Origin: JACVRW01 sp963751835
Lineage (GTDB): Bacteria > Actinomycetota > Thermoleophilia > Solirubrobacterales > Thermoleophilaceae
DNA: 64,000 nt
Direction: 5' to 3'
NCBI GenBank assembly: GCA_963751835.1
Contig: CAVVWD010000032.1
Span: 3,386-67,385 of the forward strand
The notes under the pieces: generated by a model
Told to the model about the DNA's origin: nothing
Database searches by the model: none
Seen by the model: the letters and a program-made list of their open reading frames with translations, nothing else
Shown: positions 41,267 through 50,095 of the stretch, in pieces
How positions within the stretch are numbered: position 1 is the stretch's first letter
How the letters are laid out: each line of letters begins with the position of its first letter
Position numbers and translations under genes: made by a program

Positions 41267-41903
41267 CGGACGACTCCTCGAGCGCTCCCTTCAGCGCCGC
41301 GGCGGCCGCGCGCGGGTCGTCCGCGTCCCGGATGGCACGCACCACCACCACCCGCGAGGCGCCCGCTGCGATCACCTCGCGGACGTTACCGAGATCGATC
41401 CCGCCGATCGCGAACCACGGGCGCTCGCCGGCATGCGCCGCCGCGTACTCGACGTACTCGAGGCCCGCCGCCGGCCTGCCCTCCTTGGTCGGCGTCTCCC
41501 ATACCGGCCCCACGCTCAGCTGGTCCGCCTCGTCCGACGCCAGCGCGGCGTCGAGCTGGGCGGGCGAATGGGTCGAGAGCCCGATCAGCACCTCCGGCCC
41601 GGCAAGTGCCCGGGCCTCCGCCGGCGGCATGTCGTCCTGCCCCACGTGCACGCCGTCCGCGCCGCACGCCGCGGCCAGGTCGGGCCGGTCGTTCAGCCAG
41701 AAGAGCGCGCCGTGCTCGTCACAGGCCGCGCGGAACAGCGCGGCCGCCGCCATCAGTTCGGGGTCCGAGGCACGCTTGTCGCGGAGCTGGACCATGTCCA
41801 CCCCCCCGACGAGCGTCGCCGCGAGCAGCTCCTCGAGCCCCGGCCGGACGTCGGTGACGAAGTACAGCCGGGCGCTCTGGAGCCGCTCGCGGCGTGAGCT
41901 CAA
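41244..41903 (-). CDS. thiE: Thiamine-phosphate synthase
   Basis: 219 residues, TIM barrel. It couples the HMP pyrophosphate and thiazole phosphate moieties. Motifs: LYFVTD, MVQLRDK (pyrophosphate-binding Arg/Lys), FWLNDRPDLA, GADGVHVGQDD and IGGIDLGNV with the phosphate-binding glycine loop. A TTG start at 41903 is used, as no ATG/GTG fits. It is read away from the thiO-thiS-thiG operon, which lies 4 kb to the right and has its own riboswitch. Confidence 0.93.
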   Translation of the reverse strand: MSSRRERLQSARLYFVTDVRPGLEELLAATLVGGVDMVQLRDKRASDPELMAAAALFRAACDEHGALFWLNDRPDLAAACGADGVHVGQDDMPPAEARALAGPEVLIGLSTHSPAQLDAALASDEADQLSVGPVWETPTKEGRPAAGLEYVEYAAAHAGERPWFAIGGIDLGNVREVIAAGASRVVVVRAIRDADDPRAAAAALKGALEESSGGAEGQP

Positions 41904-41908
41904 ATCGC

Positions 41909-42853
41909 CTACGGGCTGAAGGCCGACCCGTTCAGTGTCCTGCGCACGGTGCTGTACGCAGGCCGCGCCTTGCCGTTCCTCTTAACGAGGCCGGCATCGA
42001 AGCGGTTGCTGAGCAGCGGCTGCTTCCAGTTGTAGATGTAGAGGCGCTTGATGCGCGACCGGTACTTCTTGGCGAGCGAGAACATCCGCTTGACGGCCTT
42101 GTTGGCGCGGCTCTCCGAGAACGGGAACAGCGTTCCCCCGCTCGGCAGCACGAACTTCACGATCCCGCCGGTCTCGGTGAGCCACACCTGGCCCTTGACC
42201 GCCTTCACGAGCCTGCCGGTGCCGCCGGTCACCTGCCCCTTGCGCAGGTTCGTGTCGCGGTAGTTGTGAAGCCCCCAGATCTTCGGGCTCTTGGCGGTGC
42301 GCTTGAAGGTCTTGAGCCACGACTCCATGTTGACTTCGTCGATCACGTCCGCTGCCACGATCTTGCAGCCGCTACAGCGCGATCGGACCACGTTGAAGTA
42401 CTGCGCCGCCCGCTTCGGGTTCTTGAAGGTCGGCTGCGAGCGGTGGTTGGCCTCGTTCCAGGGGCTGACCACCTTGACCTGCGGCCAGCGCTTGCGGAAC
42501 GCCTTGAACGCTTTCGTGTACTCGCTGACGCTCGGCAGCTTGCAGGGCTTGGCCGGGCACCTCGACCCGAGCGCCGCGGTGAAGCTGATCAGCGGCTCGA
42601 CGCGTGCAGCCTGTGCCTGCCCGACCCAGATGTCGAGCCAGACGGCCTCCTTCTTCTTCAGCGCGACATTCCAGGAAGGGAAGTAGCGCGCCCGCTTGAC
42701 CTTCAGCTTGGTGAAGAGCGGGTCGGTGAACATCGACGCGTCCTGCTCGCCGATGCCGACCGAGATAGCCGCCTGTGAGCGGTCCGGGCTGGCGGCGAGG
42801 CCGCATCCGGCCAGGACGACGGCCGCGACGAGGCATGCGAGTACGCGAGTCAT
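41909..42853 (-). CDS. Glycoside-hydrolase-fold lipoprotein (clan A-like)
   Basis: 314 residues from ATG at 42853. A lipobox VVLAGC at about 12-17 predicts a lipid-anchored extracellular protein. The TIM-barrel pattern has acid/base Glu134 in SPWNEANH and nucleophile Glu227 in WLTETGG, as in clan GH-A enzymes (GH39/GH5-like). Substrate unknown. It follows a second GH-A-like gene on the same strand by 32 bases. Confidence 0.78.
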   Translation of the reverse strand: MTRVLACLVAAVVLAGCGLAASPDRSQAAISVGIGEQDASMFTDPLFTKLKVKRARYFPSWNVALKKKEAVWLDIWVGQAQAARVEPLISFTAALGSRCPAKPCKLPSVSEYTKAFKAFRKRWPQVKVVSPWNEANHRSQPTFKNPKRAAQYFNVVRSRCSGCKIVAADVIDEVNMESWLKTFKRTAKSPKIWGLHNYRDTNLRKGQVTGGTGRLVKAVKGQVWLTETGGIVKFVLPSGGTLFPFSESRANKAVKRMFSLAKKYRSRIKRLYIYNWKQPLLSNRFDAGLVKRNGKARPAYSTVRRTLNGSAFSP

Positions 42854-42885
42854 GATCCTCCTGAGCGTATCTGCGGGGTTAAACG

Positions 42886-44340
42886 TCATCGAAAGAGCGT
42901 GATCGGTTTCACGGAGGGGCTCGTATTGCCGCCGGCCGTGAAGCGGTAGCGCTTGCCGGAGGCGCCGGAGAGCCGGAAGCGGGCCTTGAAGTAGCCGCGC
43001 ACGTTGCGCACCGAAATCGGCTCGCCGAGGTTCTCGTAGCGCCTGCCCGAGCGCACCTGCACTTGGACGACGGAGCCGGCGCCGCCCGGCCGTGACGCGC
43101 CGCGCACCTCGACCGCGCTGCTGCCGAGCCGGCGTACGAGGATCGGCAGCCGGTAGGCGTCGTACACGCCCTTCTTGGGCCGCCCGTCGGCGAAGCGCAG
43201 GCCGCCCTGCCAGAGGCCGCTGTCACCGGGGGTGTCGTACATCGTGTACTGCGAGTAGGCGGCCACCCTACGGTTGGGCTGGGCGAGCCACAGCTCGGAG
43301 ATGCCCATGAAGCCGGGGATGCGCTTGAGCTTCGCGCCGAGGATGCGGTCGGGCGGGTCCGACTGGAAGTCGAACTCGGTGATCCAGATCGGCTGCCGGG
43401 CGCCGCCGATGCGCCGCCGGGCGCGCAGCTTGTCGAGCGTGGCGGTCACACGGCCAAGCACGCGGATCGTCGCGTCGTCGCTCGTGTTCTCCTGCCTGCA
43501 GAGCGGGCCGCAGCCGCGCGTGTACGGGTGGTAGGCGAAGCCGTCCAGGCCGTTCAGCTTCTCGAAGTCGTCGCACCCGCGGAGGCGTGCGGCCCTGCCG
43601 CGGAACGGGCGGTATGAGGAATCGACGCAGGCCATCTCGCGCAGGAAACGGAGCGGGCTCAGGTTGAGCCTCGGCCCGCAGCACCTGCTCGAGCCGATCG
43701 GCAGCAGCTCGCCGAACAGGATCGTGTCCGCGCCGGCGCCGCCGCGCTCGAAACCGGCCACGGCGGCGCGCACCATGCTGCGATACAGGTGCGGCGCTGC
43801 CGGCACGCCGTTCTTCGACTGGGGCAGCAGGTACTTGTAGAGGTTGGGCTCGTTCCAGATCGACCAGACATCGACGCTCGGGTAGCGCTTGGCCGCCGCC
43901 TCGGCGAAGCGCCCGAACTCGCGCGCGCTCGGACGGTCCGCGCGCTCGTACTTGCCGCGCTTGCCGCGTGTGGCCCAGCTGGGGGCCGGCGGGCTGAGCG
44001 CGAAGACCACCTCGAAGCCGCGCGCCTCGGCGTCGGCGACGAGGTCGTCGTACTGACCCCAGCCGGGGTACTGCGAGGGGTCCGAGCCGTCGAAGCCCGC
44101 GGGCTTCTTCTTCCCAGCCGGCGCCACCGTCGCCCAATCGAGCTGCGCCTTGATCGCGTCGGCACCAAGGGCCTTGATCTCGTCGAGCGTCGCCTCGCGC
44201 ATGCCGTCGCCGGCCCCGATCAGAATCGCGTCGTCCTGGAAGAGGGCCCACTGCTGTGAGCCGGCGCTCGCCGCGCCGGGAGCCAGCGCGAGCGCCACCA
44301 GGGCGAGCGTCAGCGTGGTGATGAGCGTTCTTGATCGCAT
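42886..44340 (-). CDS. Secreted glycoside hydrolase, GH39/GH5-like
   Basis: 484 residues. Signal peptide to about residue 26 (AxA-type cut near GAASAGS). The barrel shows acid/base Glu164 in WSIWNEPNLYKY and nucleophile Glu322 in WITEFDF; six Cys between 220 and 281 could form disulfides. The last ~80 residues (LVRRLGSSAVEVRGASRPG...) form a beta domain. It probably cleaves an external polysaccharide. The in-frame extension upstream of 44340 does not look like protein and is left out. Confidence 0.85.
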   Translation of the reverse strand: MRSRTLITTLTLALVALALAPGAASAGSQQWALFQDDAILIGAGDGMREATLDEIKALGADAIKAQLDWATVAPAGKKKPAGFDGSDPSQYPGWGQYDDLVADAEARGFEVVFALSPPAPSWATRGKRGKYERADRPSAREFGRFAEAAAKRYPSVDVWSIWNEPNLYKYLLPQSKNGVPAAPHLYRSMVRAAVAGFERGGAGADTILFGELLPIGSSRCCGPRLNLSPLRFLREMACVDSSYRPFRGRAARLRGCDDFEKLNGLDGFAYHPYTRGCGPLCRQENTSDDATIRVLGRVTATLDKLRARRRIGGARQPIWITEFDFQSDPPDRILGAKLKRIPGFMGISELWLAQPNRRVAAYSQYTMYDTPGDSGLWQGGLRFADGRPKKGVYDAYRLPILVRRLGSSAVEVRGASRPGGAGSVVQVQVRSGRRYENLGEPISVRNVRGYFKARFRLSGASGKRYRFTAGGNTSPSVKPITLFR

Positions 44341-44511
44341 GGCGTGTGGGCAAACGGGTGGTCGGGTACGGCGGAAGGACGCGGGCGAGATCGAGTGCGC
44401 CTTCGGGACCGGCGCGCTACCCGTCGTCGCTTTCACAACACACGGAACGCCCACGGTTGCGGTCCCCCGGCCCTGGTAGCGTCCCGCCAACGGGTCTAAA
44501 CACCTAGCAGA

Positions 44512-44736
44512 ATGAGCATCGGAGCTTCCATATTCCTGATCGCGGTGGGCGCGATCTTGCGTTACGCCGTCACCGCGACCGTCTCCGGCATCGAGATCAA
44601 AACGGTCGGCCTGATCCTCATGATCGCGGGGATAATCGGGCTCGTGATCTCGCTGGCGATGATCTTCCTGCGCGACGACGGCAGTGCGCCGCGCCCGCCG
44701 GACGACTACCCCACGCGCCGCATCTACGGCGGCTAG
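44512..44736 (+). CDS. Small two-helix membrane protein, DUF6458-like
   Basis: 74 residues: helix 1 at about 4-25, ISGIEIKTVG turn, helix 2 at about 31-54, then a polar tail RDDGSAPRPPDD. The pattern (IGxxxxLIAxGAILRYAV ... IKTVGLILMIAG) is one I associate with actinobacterial DUF6458. Function unknown. It precedes the FUSC-type gene by six bases. Confidence 0.75.
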   Translation: MSIGASIFLIAVGAILRYAVTATVSGIEIKTVGLILMIAGIIGLVISLAMIFLRDDGSAPRPPDDYPTRRIYGG

Positions 44737-44742
44737 GCGGCC

Positions 44743-45942
44743 GTGGAGGGATCCCGTCGCAGACGGGCCGCCGAGAAGGTGCGCGCCCAGAGCGGCGTCG
44801 TGCGCGAGCGCGGCCACCTGTTGCTCGAGGAGGCCGCCGAGCGCTCGCGGCCGAGCACCGTCGCCGAGCGGCTGCGCGCCAACTGGCTGTGGATCACCCA
44901 GGCCGCGCTCGCCACCTCGGTGGCCTGGGTCCTCGCCAAGGAGCTGTTCGGCCACCCGCGCCCGATCTTCGCCCCAGTGGTGGCGTTCATCGGCGTGAGC
45001 GCGACCCTCGGCCAGCGGCGCCGCTACGCGCTCGAGATGGTGGTAGGCGTTGCGCTCGGGATCGGCGTGGCCGACGCGCTGTTCGTCGCGATCGGCGACG
45101 GCCCGCTGCAGATAGCAGCGATCGTGGCCGGGGCGATGACGGCCGCGGTGGCGCTCGGTGGAAGCGTGATCCTGGTGAGCGAAGCGGCCGCCTCCGCCCT
45201 GCTCGTCGTGACGATCCAGCCGCCCGGCAGCGGCCTCTCGGGCGCCCGTTTCATCGACTCGCTGCTGGGCGGAGTGGTGGCGCTCGTCGTGACCGCTCTG
45301 CTGCCCACCAATCCGGCCTCCGCCGCGAGGCGGGCCGCGCAGCCGCTTCTCACCGAGCTCGCCGGGACCCTGGAGGAGGTGGCGCTTGCGCTGGAGTACG
45401 GCGACGCGGACCTCGCCGAACGCGCGTTGCAGCGCGCCCGCGCGATCGACCCCGACTCGCTCACGGATACCGTCGCGGCGGGTGAGGAGATGCTCCGCCT
45501 GTCCCCGTTCGCGAGGCGCTCGCGCGCCCGCTTCAGGCGCTACGCGCAGGCGGCGACCCAGGTGGACGCCACGCTCACGAGCGTCACGGCGCTCAGCCGG
45601 ACGGCGGTCCGGGGCATCCGCCAGGGGGCCAACATTCCGGCGCCCGTGCCGGCCGCGCTCCGTGACCTGGCCGAGACCATCCGCACGCTCGACCGCTACT
45701 TCGAGCATCCCGAGGAGGAACCACCGGTGGACGAGCATGCGCTGCGTGCCGCCGCGCGGGCGACGCTGGTGCTCGAGCAGACGGCAAACCTCTCGGTGAG
45801 CGCGATCGTCGTCCAGGTGCGCGCCGCGGCGGTCGACCTCCTGCGCAGCTGGGGACTCGACAAGGAGCGCGCCGAGGACCTGGTTCGCCGCGCGGCCGAC
45901 GAGCTCGCCGCGGACCTGATGGCGAACCCGGCCGACGAATAG
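44743..45942 (+). CDS. FUSC/aromatic-acid-exporter-like membrane protein
   Basis: 399 residues from GTG 44743. A ~45-residue polar N-terminus leads to a bundle of six closely spaced hydrophobic helices (about 48-190), then a long, mostly helical soluble region to the end. The motif HPRPIFAPVVAFIGVSATLGQRRRYALEMVVGVALGI is typical of the FUSC superfamily of fusaric-acid/aromatic-acid exporters. Substrate unknown. Probably co-transcribed with the small DUF6458-like gene. Confidence 0.82.
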   Translation: MEGSRRRRAAEKVRAQSGVVRERGHLLLEEAAERSRPSTVAERLRANWLWITQAALATSVAWVLAKELFGHPRPIFAPVVAFIGVSATLGQRRRYALEMVVGVALGIGVADALFVAIGDGPLQIAAIVAGAMTAAVALGGSVILVSEAAASALLVVTIQPPGSGLSGARFIDSLLGGVVALVVTALLPTNPASAARRAAQPLLTELAGTLEEVALALEYGDADLAERALQRARAIDPDSLTDTVAAGEEMLRLSPFARRSRARFRRYAQAATQVDATLTSVTALSRTAVRGIRQGANIPAPVPAALRDLAETIRTLDRYFEHPEEEPPVDEHALRAAARATLVLEQTANLSVSAIVVQVRAAAVDLLRSWGLDKERAEDLVRRAADELAADLMANPADE

Positions 45943-45975
45943 AACCCCGCGCCCGCCGGGTACCATCTCAGGCGA

Positions 45976-46066
45976 TCACGGGAGCTCGGGATGAACCGGG
46001 CTGAGAGGGTGGCTGCGGCGCCGCCGACCGTCGAACCTGACCCGGGTAATGCCGGTGGAGGAAGGT
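45976..46066 (+). ncRNA. TPP (THI-box) riboswitch
   Basis: Conserved THI-box elements appear in order: ACGGGAGCTCGG at the 5' side, CTGAGA (46001-46006), ACCTGA (46035-46040), GGGTAAT (46044-46050) and the closing GCCGGTGGAGGAAGG. It ends a few bases before the thiO ATG, so ligand binding probably hides the Shine-Dalgarno GGAGGAAGG. It controls thiO-thiS-thiG. Confidence 0.95.
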
Positions 46067-46069
46067 GAG

Positions 46070-47224
46070 ATGCAACAGCCGCGTAGAAGCAAGCGCTACG
46101 ACGCAGTCGTCGTCGGGGCCGGTCTGATCGGTCTCGCGTGCGCATGGCGCGCGCGCCAGCGCGGTCTGTCGGTGCTCGTCGTCGACCGGGCCGCTGAGCC
46201 AGGCGCCGCCGCATCGCGGGTGGCCGCGGGCATGCTCGCCCCGGTCACGGAGGCCGACTTCGGCGAGCTCGGACCCCTGCGCGTGAACCTCGCCGGGCGC
46301 GAGCGCTGGCCCGCCTTCGCGGCCGAGCTGGAGGAGCAGACCGGCCTGCCGACCGGCTACCGCGAGACCGGTGCGCTGGTCGTGGCCGCCGACCGCGACG
46401 ATGCCCGTGAGCTCCGGCGGCTGCACGACTTTCAGCGCTCGCTCGGTCTCGACGCCGAATGGCTCACACCCTCGCGCTGCCGCGAGCTCGAGCCAGGGCT
46501 CTCGCCGCGCATCGCGGGCGGCATCCTCGCTCCGCAGGACGCGCAGGCGGAGCCGCGCGCCGTCGTACGGGCGCTCGCGGCCGCCGTCGAGGAGCTGGCG
46601 CCCGGCGTCGAGGTGGAGGCGATCGAGCACGACGGCTCGCGCGTGCGCGGCGTGCGCACCGGTGAGGGCACGATCGAGTGCGAGCAGGTGGTGCTGGCCG
46701 CCGGCCCCTGGAGCGCAGCACTCGCGCCGGATGGTCAGGGGCCGCCTGTCCGGCCCGTCAAGGGCCAGATCCTCGAGCTGCGGGCGCGCGGGGCCACCCC
46801 CGAGCCCTTCCAGCGCGTGCTGCGCACGCCGCGCTGCTACCTCGTCGGGCGCGGCGACGGCCGCGTGGTGCTCGGGGCCACCGTGGAGGAGCAGGGCTTC
46901 GACACCGCGGTCACCGCCGACGGCGTCTTCCGCCTGCTCGAGGCGGCCTGGGAGGTCCTGCCGGAGGTGGGCGAGCTCGAGTTCGTGGGCGCGCACGCCG
47001 GTCTGCGCCCGGCCACGCCCGACAACGCGCCTGTGATCGGCCGCGGCGAGCTCGACGGCCTCGTCTGGGCGACGGGGCACTGGCGCAACGGCGTCCTACT
47101 TGCGCCGCTGACTGGCGAGGCGGTGGCCGAGCTCCTCGCCGGCGGGGAGCTCTCGGGCGAGCTCGCGGCTGTCGCGCCGGAGCGCTTCGCGGCTCCGGGA
47201 GCACGAGAGGAGGCCCGCGCATGA
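46070..47224 (+). CDS. thiO: Glycine oxidase
   Basis: 384 residues. The FAD-binding N-terminus DAVVVGAGLIGLACAWRARQRG and DAO-family signatures (ASRVAAGMLAPVTE, RPVKGQILELR, VGAHAGLRPATPDNAPVIG, WATGHWRNGVLLAP) are clear. It oxidises glycine to iminoglycine for thiazole synthesis by ThiG. The ATG at 46070 is chosen because it directly follows the riboswitch and Shine-Dalgarno. The stop overlaps the thiS ATG as ATGA. Confidence 0.95.
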   Translation: MQQPRRSKRYDAVVVGAGLIGLACAWRARQRGLSVLVVDRAAEPGAAASRVAAGMLAPVTEADFGELGPLRVNLAGRERWPAFAAELEEQTGLPTGYRETGALVVAADRDDARELRRLHDFQRSLGLDAEWLTPSRCRELEPGLSPRIAGGILAPQDAQAEPRAVVRALAAAVEELAPGVEVEAIEHDGSRVRGVRTGEGTIECEQVVLAAGPWSAALAPDGQGPPVRPVKGQILELRARGATPEPFQRVLRTPRCYLVGRGDGRVVLGATVEEQGFDTAVTADGVFRLLEAAWEVLPEVGELEFVGAHAGLRPATPDNAPVIGRGELDGLVWATGHWRNGVLLAPLTGEAVAELLAGGELSGELAAVAPERFAAPGAREEARA

Positions 47225-47433
47225 CCGCCGTGGTCCTCAACGGGACGCCGCGCGAGCTCCCCGACGACGCAACCGTCGAGGCGGCCGTGCTGGCCACGGG
47301 AGCACCCGCCGACGGTCGCGGCGTGGCCGTGGCGCTTGACGGTGAGGTGGTGCCGCGCGGCGAGTGGTCGCGGACGCCTGTGCGCGAGGGCCAGCAGGTG
47401 GAGGTCCTTCACGCCGTCCAGGGGGGCGCCTGA
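47221..47433 (+). CDS. thiS: Sulfur carrier protein ThiS
   Basis: 70 residues of beta-grasp fold. It carries thiocarboxylate sulfur on its C-terminal glycine to ThiG. The end reads HAVQGGA, so there is one Ala after the usual terminal Gly-Gly; the stop follows a run of six G. If real, it would need trimming before adenylation. The start overlaps the thiO stop (ATGA) and the stop overlaps the thiG start (TGATG). No thiF is in the window. Confidence 0.9.
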   Translation: MTAVVLNGTPRELPDDATVEAAVLATGAPADGRGVAVALDGEVVPRGEWSRTPVREGQQVEVLHAVQGGA

Positions 47434-48242
47434 TGTTCGAGATCGCGGGCCGCGAGCTCGCGTCGCGCCTGATCCTGGGCACGGGCGGGTTCCGCAACCT
47501 CTCGGTGATGGCCGAGGCTGCCGAGGAGTCGGGCGCCGAGCTCGCGACGGTGGCGATGCGGCGCGTGGATCCGAGCGCGCGCGGCTCGATAGTCGAGGTG
47601 CTCACCGACGCCGGGCTCGAGGTGCTGCCGAACACGGCGGGCTGCTACACGGCGCGCGACGCGATCACCACCGCCAAGCTCGCCCGCGAGGCGCTCGAGA
47701 CGGACTGGGTCAAGCTCGAGGTGATCGGCGACGATCGCACACTGCTGCCCGACCCGGTCGAGCTGCTGGCGGCGGCCGAGGAGCTTGTGGCCGATGGCTT
47801 CACCGTGCTGCCCTACACGAACGACGACCCCATTCTGGCGCGGCGTCTCGAGGACGCCGGCTGTGCCGCGGTGATGCCGCTCGGCTCGCCGATCGGCAGC
47901 GGGATGGGGATCAACAACGCCTACAACCTGCGCCTCATCATCGAGGCCGCCCGCGTGCCGGTGATCCTCGACGCCGGGATCGGCACGGCCTCCGACGCCG
48001 CACTCGCGATGGAGGCGGGTTGCGACGCGGTGCTGCTCGCGTCTGCGATCTCCCGCGCCGCTGACCCGGTGGGCATGGCGCGCGCCATGCGCAAGGCGGT
48101 CGAGGCCGGCTACGAGGCCGCGGCGGCGGGGCGCATCCCGCGGCGCCTGTATGCGCAGGCCTCCTCGCCCGAGGAGGGAGTGGCGGAGCTCATGCCGGCC
48201 GCCGACCCGGCGGAGCACGGCCCGGCGCGCGGCCTTCGGTGA
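47433..48242 (+). CDS. thiG: Thiazole synthase
   Basis: 269 residues, TIM barrel. It builds the thiazole phosphate of thiamine from deoxyxylulose phosphate, iminoglycine and ThiS thiocarboxylate. Motifs: RLILGTGGF, DWVKLEVIGDD with the Schiff-base Lys, VLPYTNDDP, VMPLGSPIGSGMGI and VILDAGIGTASDAA. Third gene of the riboswitch-controlled operon. Its stop overlaps the start of the SnoaL-like gene (GTGA). Confidence 0.97.
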   Translation: MFEIAGRELASRLILGTGGFRNLSVMAEAAEESGAELATVAMRRVDPSARGSIVEVLTDAGLEVLPNTAGCYTARDAITTAKLAREALETDWVKLEVIGDDRTLLPDPVELLAAAEELVADGFTVLPYTNDDPILARRLEDAGCAAVMPLGSPIGSGMGINNAYNLRLIIEAARVPVILDAGIGTASDAALAMEAGCDAVLLASAISRAADPVGMARAMRKAVEAGYEAAAAGRIPRRLYAQASSPEEGVAELMPAADPAEHGPARGLR

Positions 48243-48727
48243 GCACCGAGCTCGAGCGCAGCGCGGTCGACGAGCTCGCCGAGCGCTGGCGCAGTGGCTG
48301 GCACGGGAACGGCTTCGAGGCGTGCTGCACGCCCGACGTCTCCTACGAGGACCCGATCGCGGTCGAGCCGCTGCGCGGTGTCGACGCGCTCGAGCGTCAC
48401 GCCGCCGCGCTGCGCGGCGCCTTCCCCGACCTCAGGATCGAGGCGACCGCACCGGCGCTCGTGCGCGGCTCGCACATGTGCATCCCCTGGCGGGCGCTCG
48501 GCAGCCAGCGCGGAGATCTCGGCCAGCTGCTGCCCGCAAGCGACCGCTTCGTCACCCTGCACGGGGTCCACTTCATCGAGCTGTTGGACGGCGCCGTGCG
48601 GCGCGCCCGCGGCTTCTTCGACCTCTACGACGCCGCCACGCAGCTCGGCCTGCTGCCGGCCCGCGGGGGCCTCGGCGAGACGGCGCTGCTGTTGCTGCGC
48701 GGGTTCGGGCTGCGGCGAAAGCCGTAG
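48239..48727 (+). CDS. SnoaL/NTF2-like protein
   Basis: 162 residues. Short cone-shaped alpha+beta fold suggested by AERWRSGWHGNGFEACCTPDVSYEDPI, PLRGVDALERHAAALRGAFPDLRIE and FVTLHGVHFIELLDGAVRRARGFFDLYD, close to SnoaL ester-cyclase-like proteins. Coupled to thiG by GTGA, so expressed with the thiamine genes, but no thiamine role is known for this fold. Ligand unknown. Confidence 0.8.
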   Translation: MSTELERSAVDELAERWRSGWHGNGFEACCTPDVSYEDPIAVEPLRGVDALERHAAALRGAFPDLRIEATAPALVRGSHMCIPWRALGSQRGDLGQLLPASDRFVTLHGVHFIELLDGAVRRARGFFDLYDAATQLGLLPARGGLGETALLLLRGFGLRRKP

Positions 48728-48729
48728 AC

Positions 48730-49170
48730 CTACTTCACGTTGACCGTGCCGGCCATCCCCGGCGCGTGCACGCGGCAGACGTAGTTGTAGGTGCCGGCCT
48801 TCTCGAACGTGTGCTTGAACGTGTCGCCGTCTCCCATGCCGCCCTCCGGACCGGAGTTGAAATCGGGGCCGGGGCCGCTGTCCTTCTGGACGTCGTGGGG
48901 CACCGCTTCCTCGTTGGTCCAGGTGACCGTGTCACCCGGGGCGACCGTGATCTCGGAGGGCTCGAACTGGATGTTCGCCATCCCGACCTGGGCACCGCCG
49001 CCGCCACCCGACTCCTGTCCGGACTCCTGCACACCCCCCTCGCCCTCGCCGGCGGGCTGCTGCGTCCCGCCGCCGTTTCCGGACCCGTCGTCGTCATCAT
49101 CGCCGCCACAGCCGGCTACGACGAGGCCGAGCGCCATGCAGCCGAGAAGCATTGCGAGCCACTTCTTCAT
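48730..49170 (-). CDS. Plastocyanin-like (cupredoxin) lipoprotein
   Basis: 146 residues. Signal with lipobox LVVAGC, then an Asp5 and Gly/Ser/Gln-rich spacer (to about 65). The cupredoxin domain has copper ligands His (AVPHDV), Cys, His and Met in YNYVCRVHAPGMAG. A surface-anchored type-1 copper electron carrier is expected; no partner oxidase is in the window. ATG at 49170 is preferred over the GTG two codons earlier, giving the MKKW start. Confidence 0.93.
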   Translation of the reverse strand: MKKWLAMLLGCMALGLVVAGCGGDDDDDGSGNGGGTQQPAGEGEGGVQESGQESGGGGGAQVGMANIQFEPSEITVAPGDTVTWTNEEAVPHDVQKDSGPGPDFNSGPEGGMGDGDTFKHTFEKAGTYNYVCRVHAPGMAGTVNVK

Positions 49171-49201
49171 GGACACCTCCGTCCGGGTTCCCGGTCGAAC
49201 A

Positions 49202-50095
49202 CTAACCCGTGGACCGCGATGGCCCCTGTCTCATTCCCGCCAACAGCAGCTCGAGTAGCGCCTTCTGGGCGTGCAGGCGGTTCTCGGCCTGGTCCCAGAC
49301 CGCCGAGCGCTCGCCGTAGAGCACGTCCTCTGTGATCTCCTCACCGGGATGGGCGGGCAGGCAGTGGAGCACGATCGCGTCGTCGCGGGCCTTGCTGACG
49401 AGCTTCGCGTCAACGCGGTAGGGGGCGAGCAGCGAGCGGCGCCGCGCGGCGTCCTCCTCGTCGCCCATGCTCACCCAGACGTCTGTGTAGATCGCATGCG
49501 CGCCGGCGACCGCCTCGGCCGGCTCGACCCCGGGCGCCTCGGGCAGCGACAGCTCGGGCGGGCTCGCCACCGCCACCTCGACGCCGGCGCGCGCGCCCGC
49601 GAGGAGGAGCGAGCGAGTCATGTTGTTGCCGTCGCCGACGTAGGCCAGCTTGAGACCGTCGAGATGCCCGAAGCGCTCGAGCAGCGTCATCAGGTCGGCG
49701 AGCGCCTGGCAGGGATGGTGCTCGTGGGTGAGCATGTTGATCACCGGGATCGCCGAGTGCTCGGCGAGCTCCTCGACGGTCTCGTGCCGGCCCGTGCGGA
49801 TCCCGATCGCGTGGACCATGCGCGAGAGGACGAGCGCCGTGTCGCGCGGCGACTCGCCGCGCGCCAGCTGCAGCTCGCCCTCGCGCAGCACCAGCGGGTG
49901 GCCGCCGAGCTCATAGACCCCGGTCTCGAACGAAACGCGCGTCCGGGTTGATGGCTTGTCGAAGAGAAGCGCCACGCTCTTTCCCTCGAGCGCGCGCGAG
50001 GCCAGCCTGTCCGCCTTGAGGGCGATGGCCCGCTCGAGCAGCGCGAGCTGCTCGGCTGTGCTCAGCTCCTCACCTGTTAGGAAATGGCGTGCCAT
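49202..50095 (-). CDS. argF: Ornithine carbamoyltransferase
   Basis: 297 residues. It makes citrulline from ornithine and carbamoyl phosphate. Motifs: carbamoyl-phosphate site DKPSTRTRVSFE, HEHHPCQALADL, ornithine-binding VWVSMGDEED and HCLPAHPGEEIT with the catalytic Cys. No other arginine gene is adjacent. The ATG shares bases with the divergent gene start (CATG at 50093-50096). Its Shine-Dalgarno GAGGA lies inside the neighbour's first codons. Confidence 0.95.
   Translation of the reverse strand: MARHFLTGEELSTAEQLALLERAIALKADRLASRALEGKSVALLFDKPSTRTRVSFETGVYELGGHPLVLREGELQLARGESPRDTALVLSRMVHAIGIRTGRHETVEELAEHSAIPVINMLTHEHHPCQALADLMTLLERFGHLDGLKLAYVGDGNNMTRSLLLAGARAGVEVAVASPPELSLPEAPGVEPAEAVAGAHAIYTDVWVSMGDEEDAARRRSLLAPYRVDAKLVSKARDDAIVLHCLPAHPGEEITEDVLYGERSAVWDQAENRLHAQKALLELLLAGMRQGPSRSTG

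Noticed and set aside
42886..45966. Single leftward open frame of over 1000 codons joining the glycoside hydrolase with upstream sequence
   Set aside because: The first half is opposite the FUSC-type gene and small membrane gene and reads as His/Arg/Gly antisense sequence. The real protein starts at the ATG at 44340, directly before its signal peptide.
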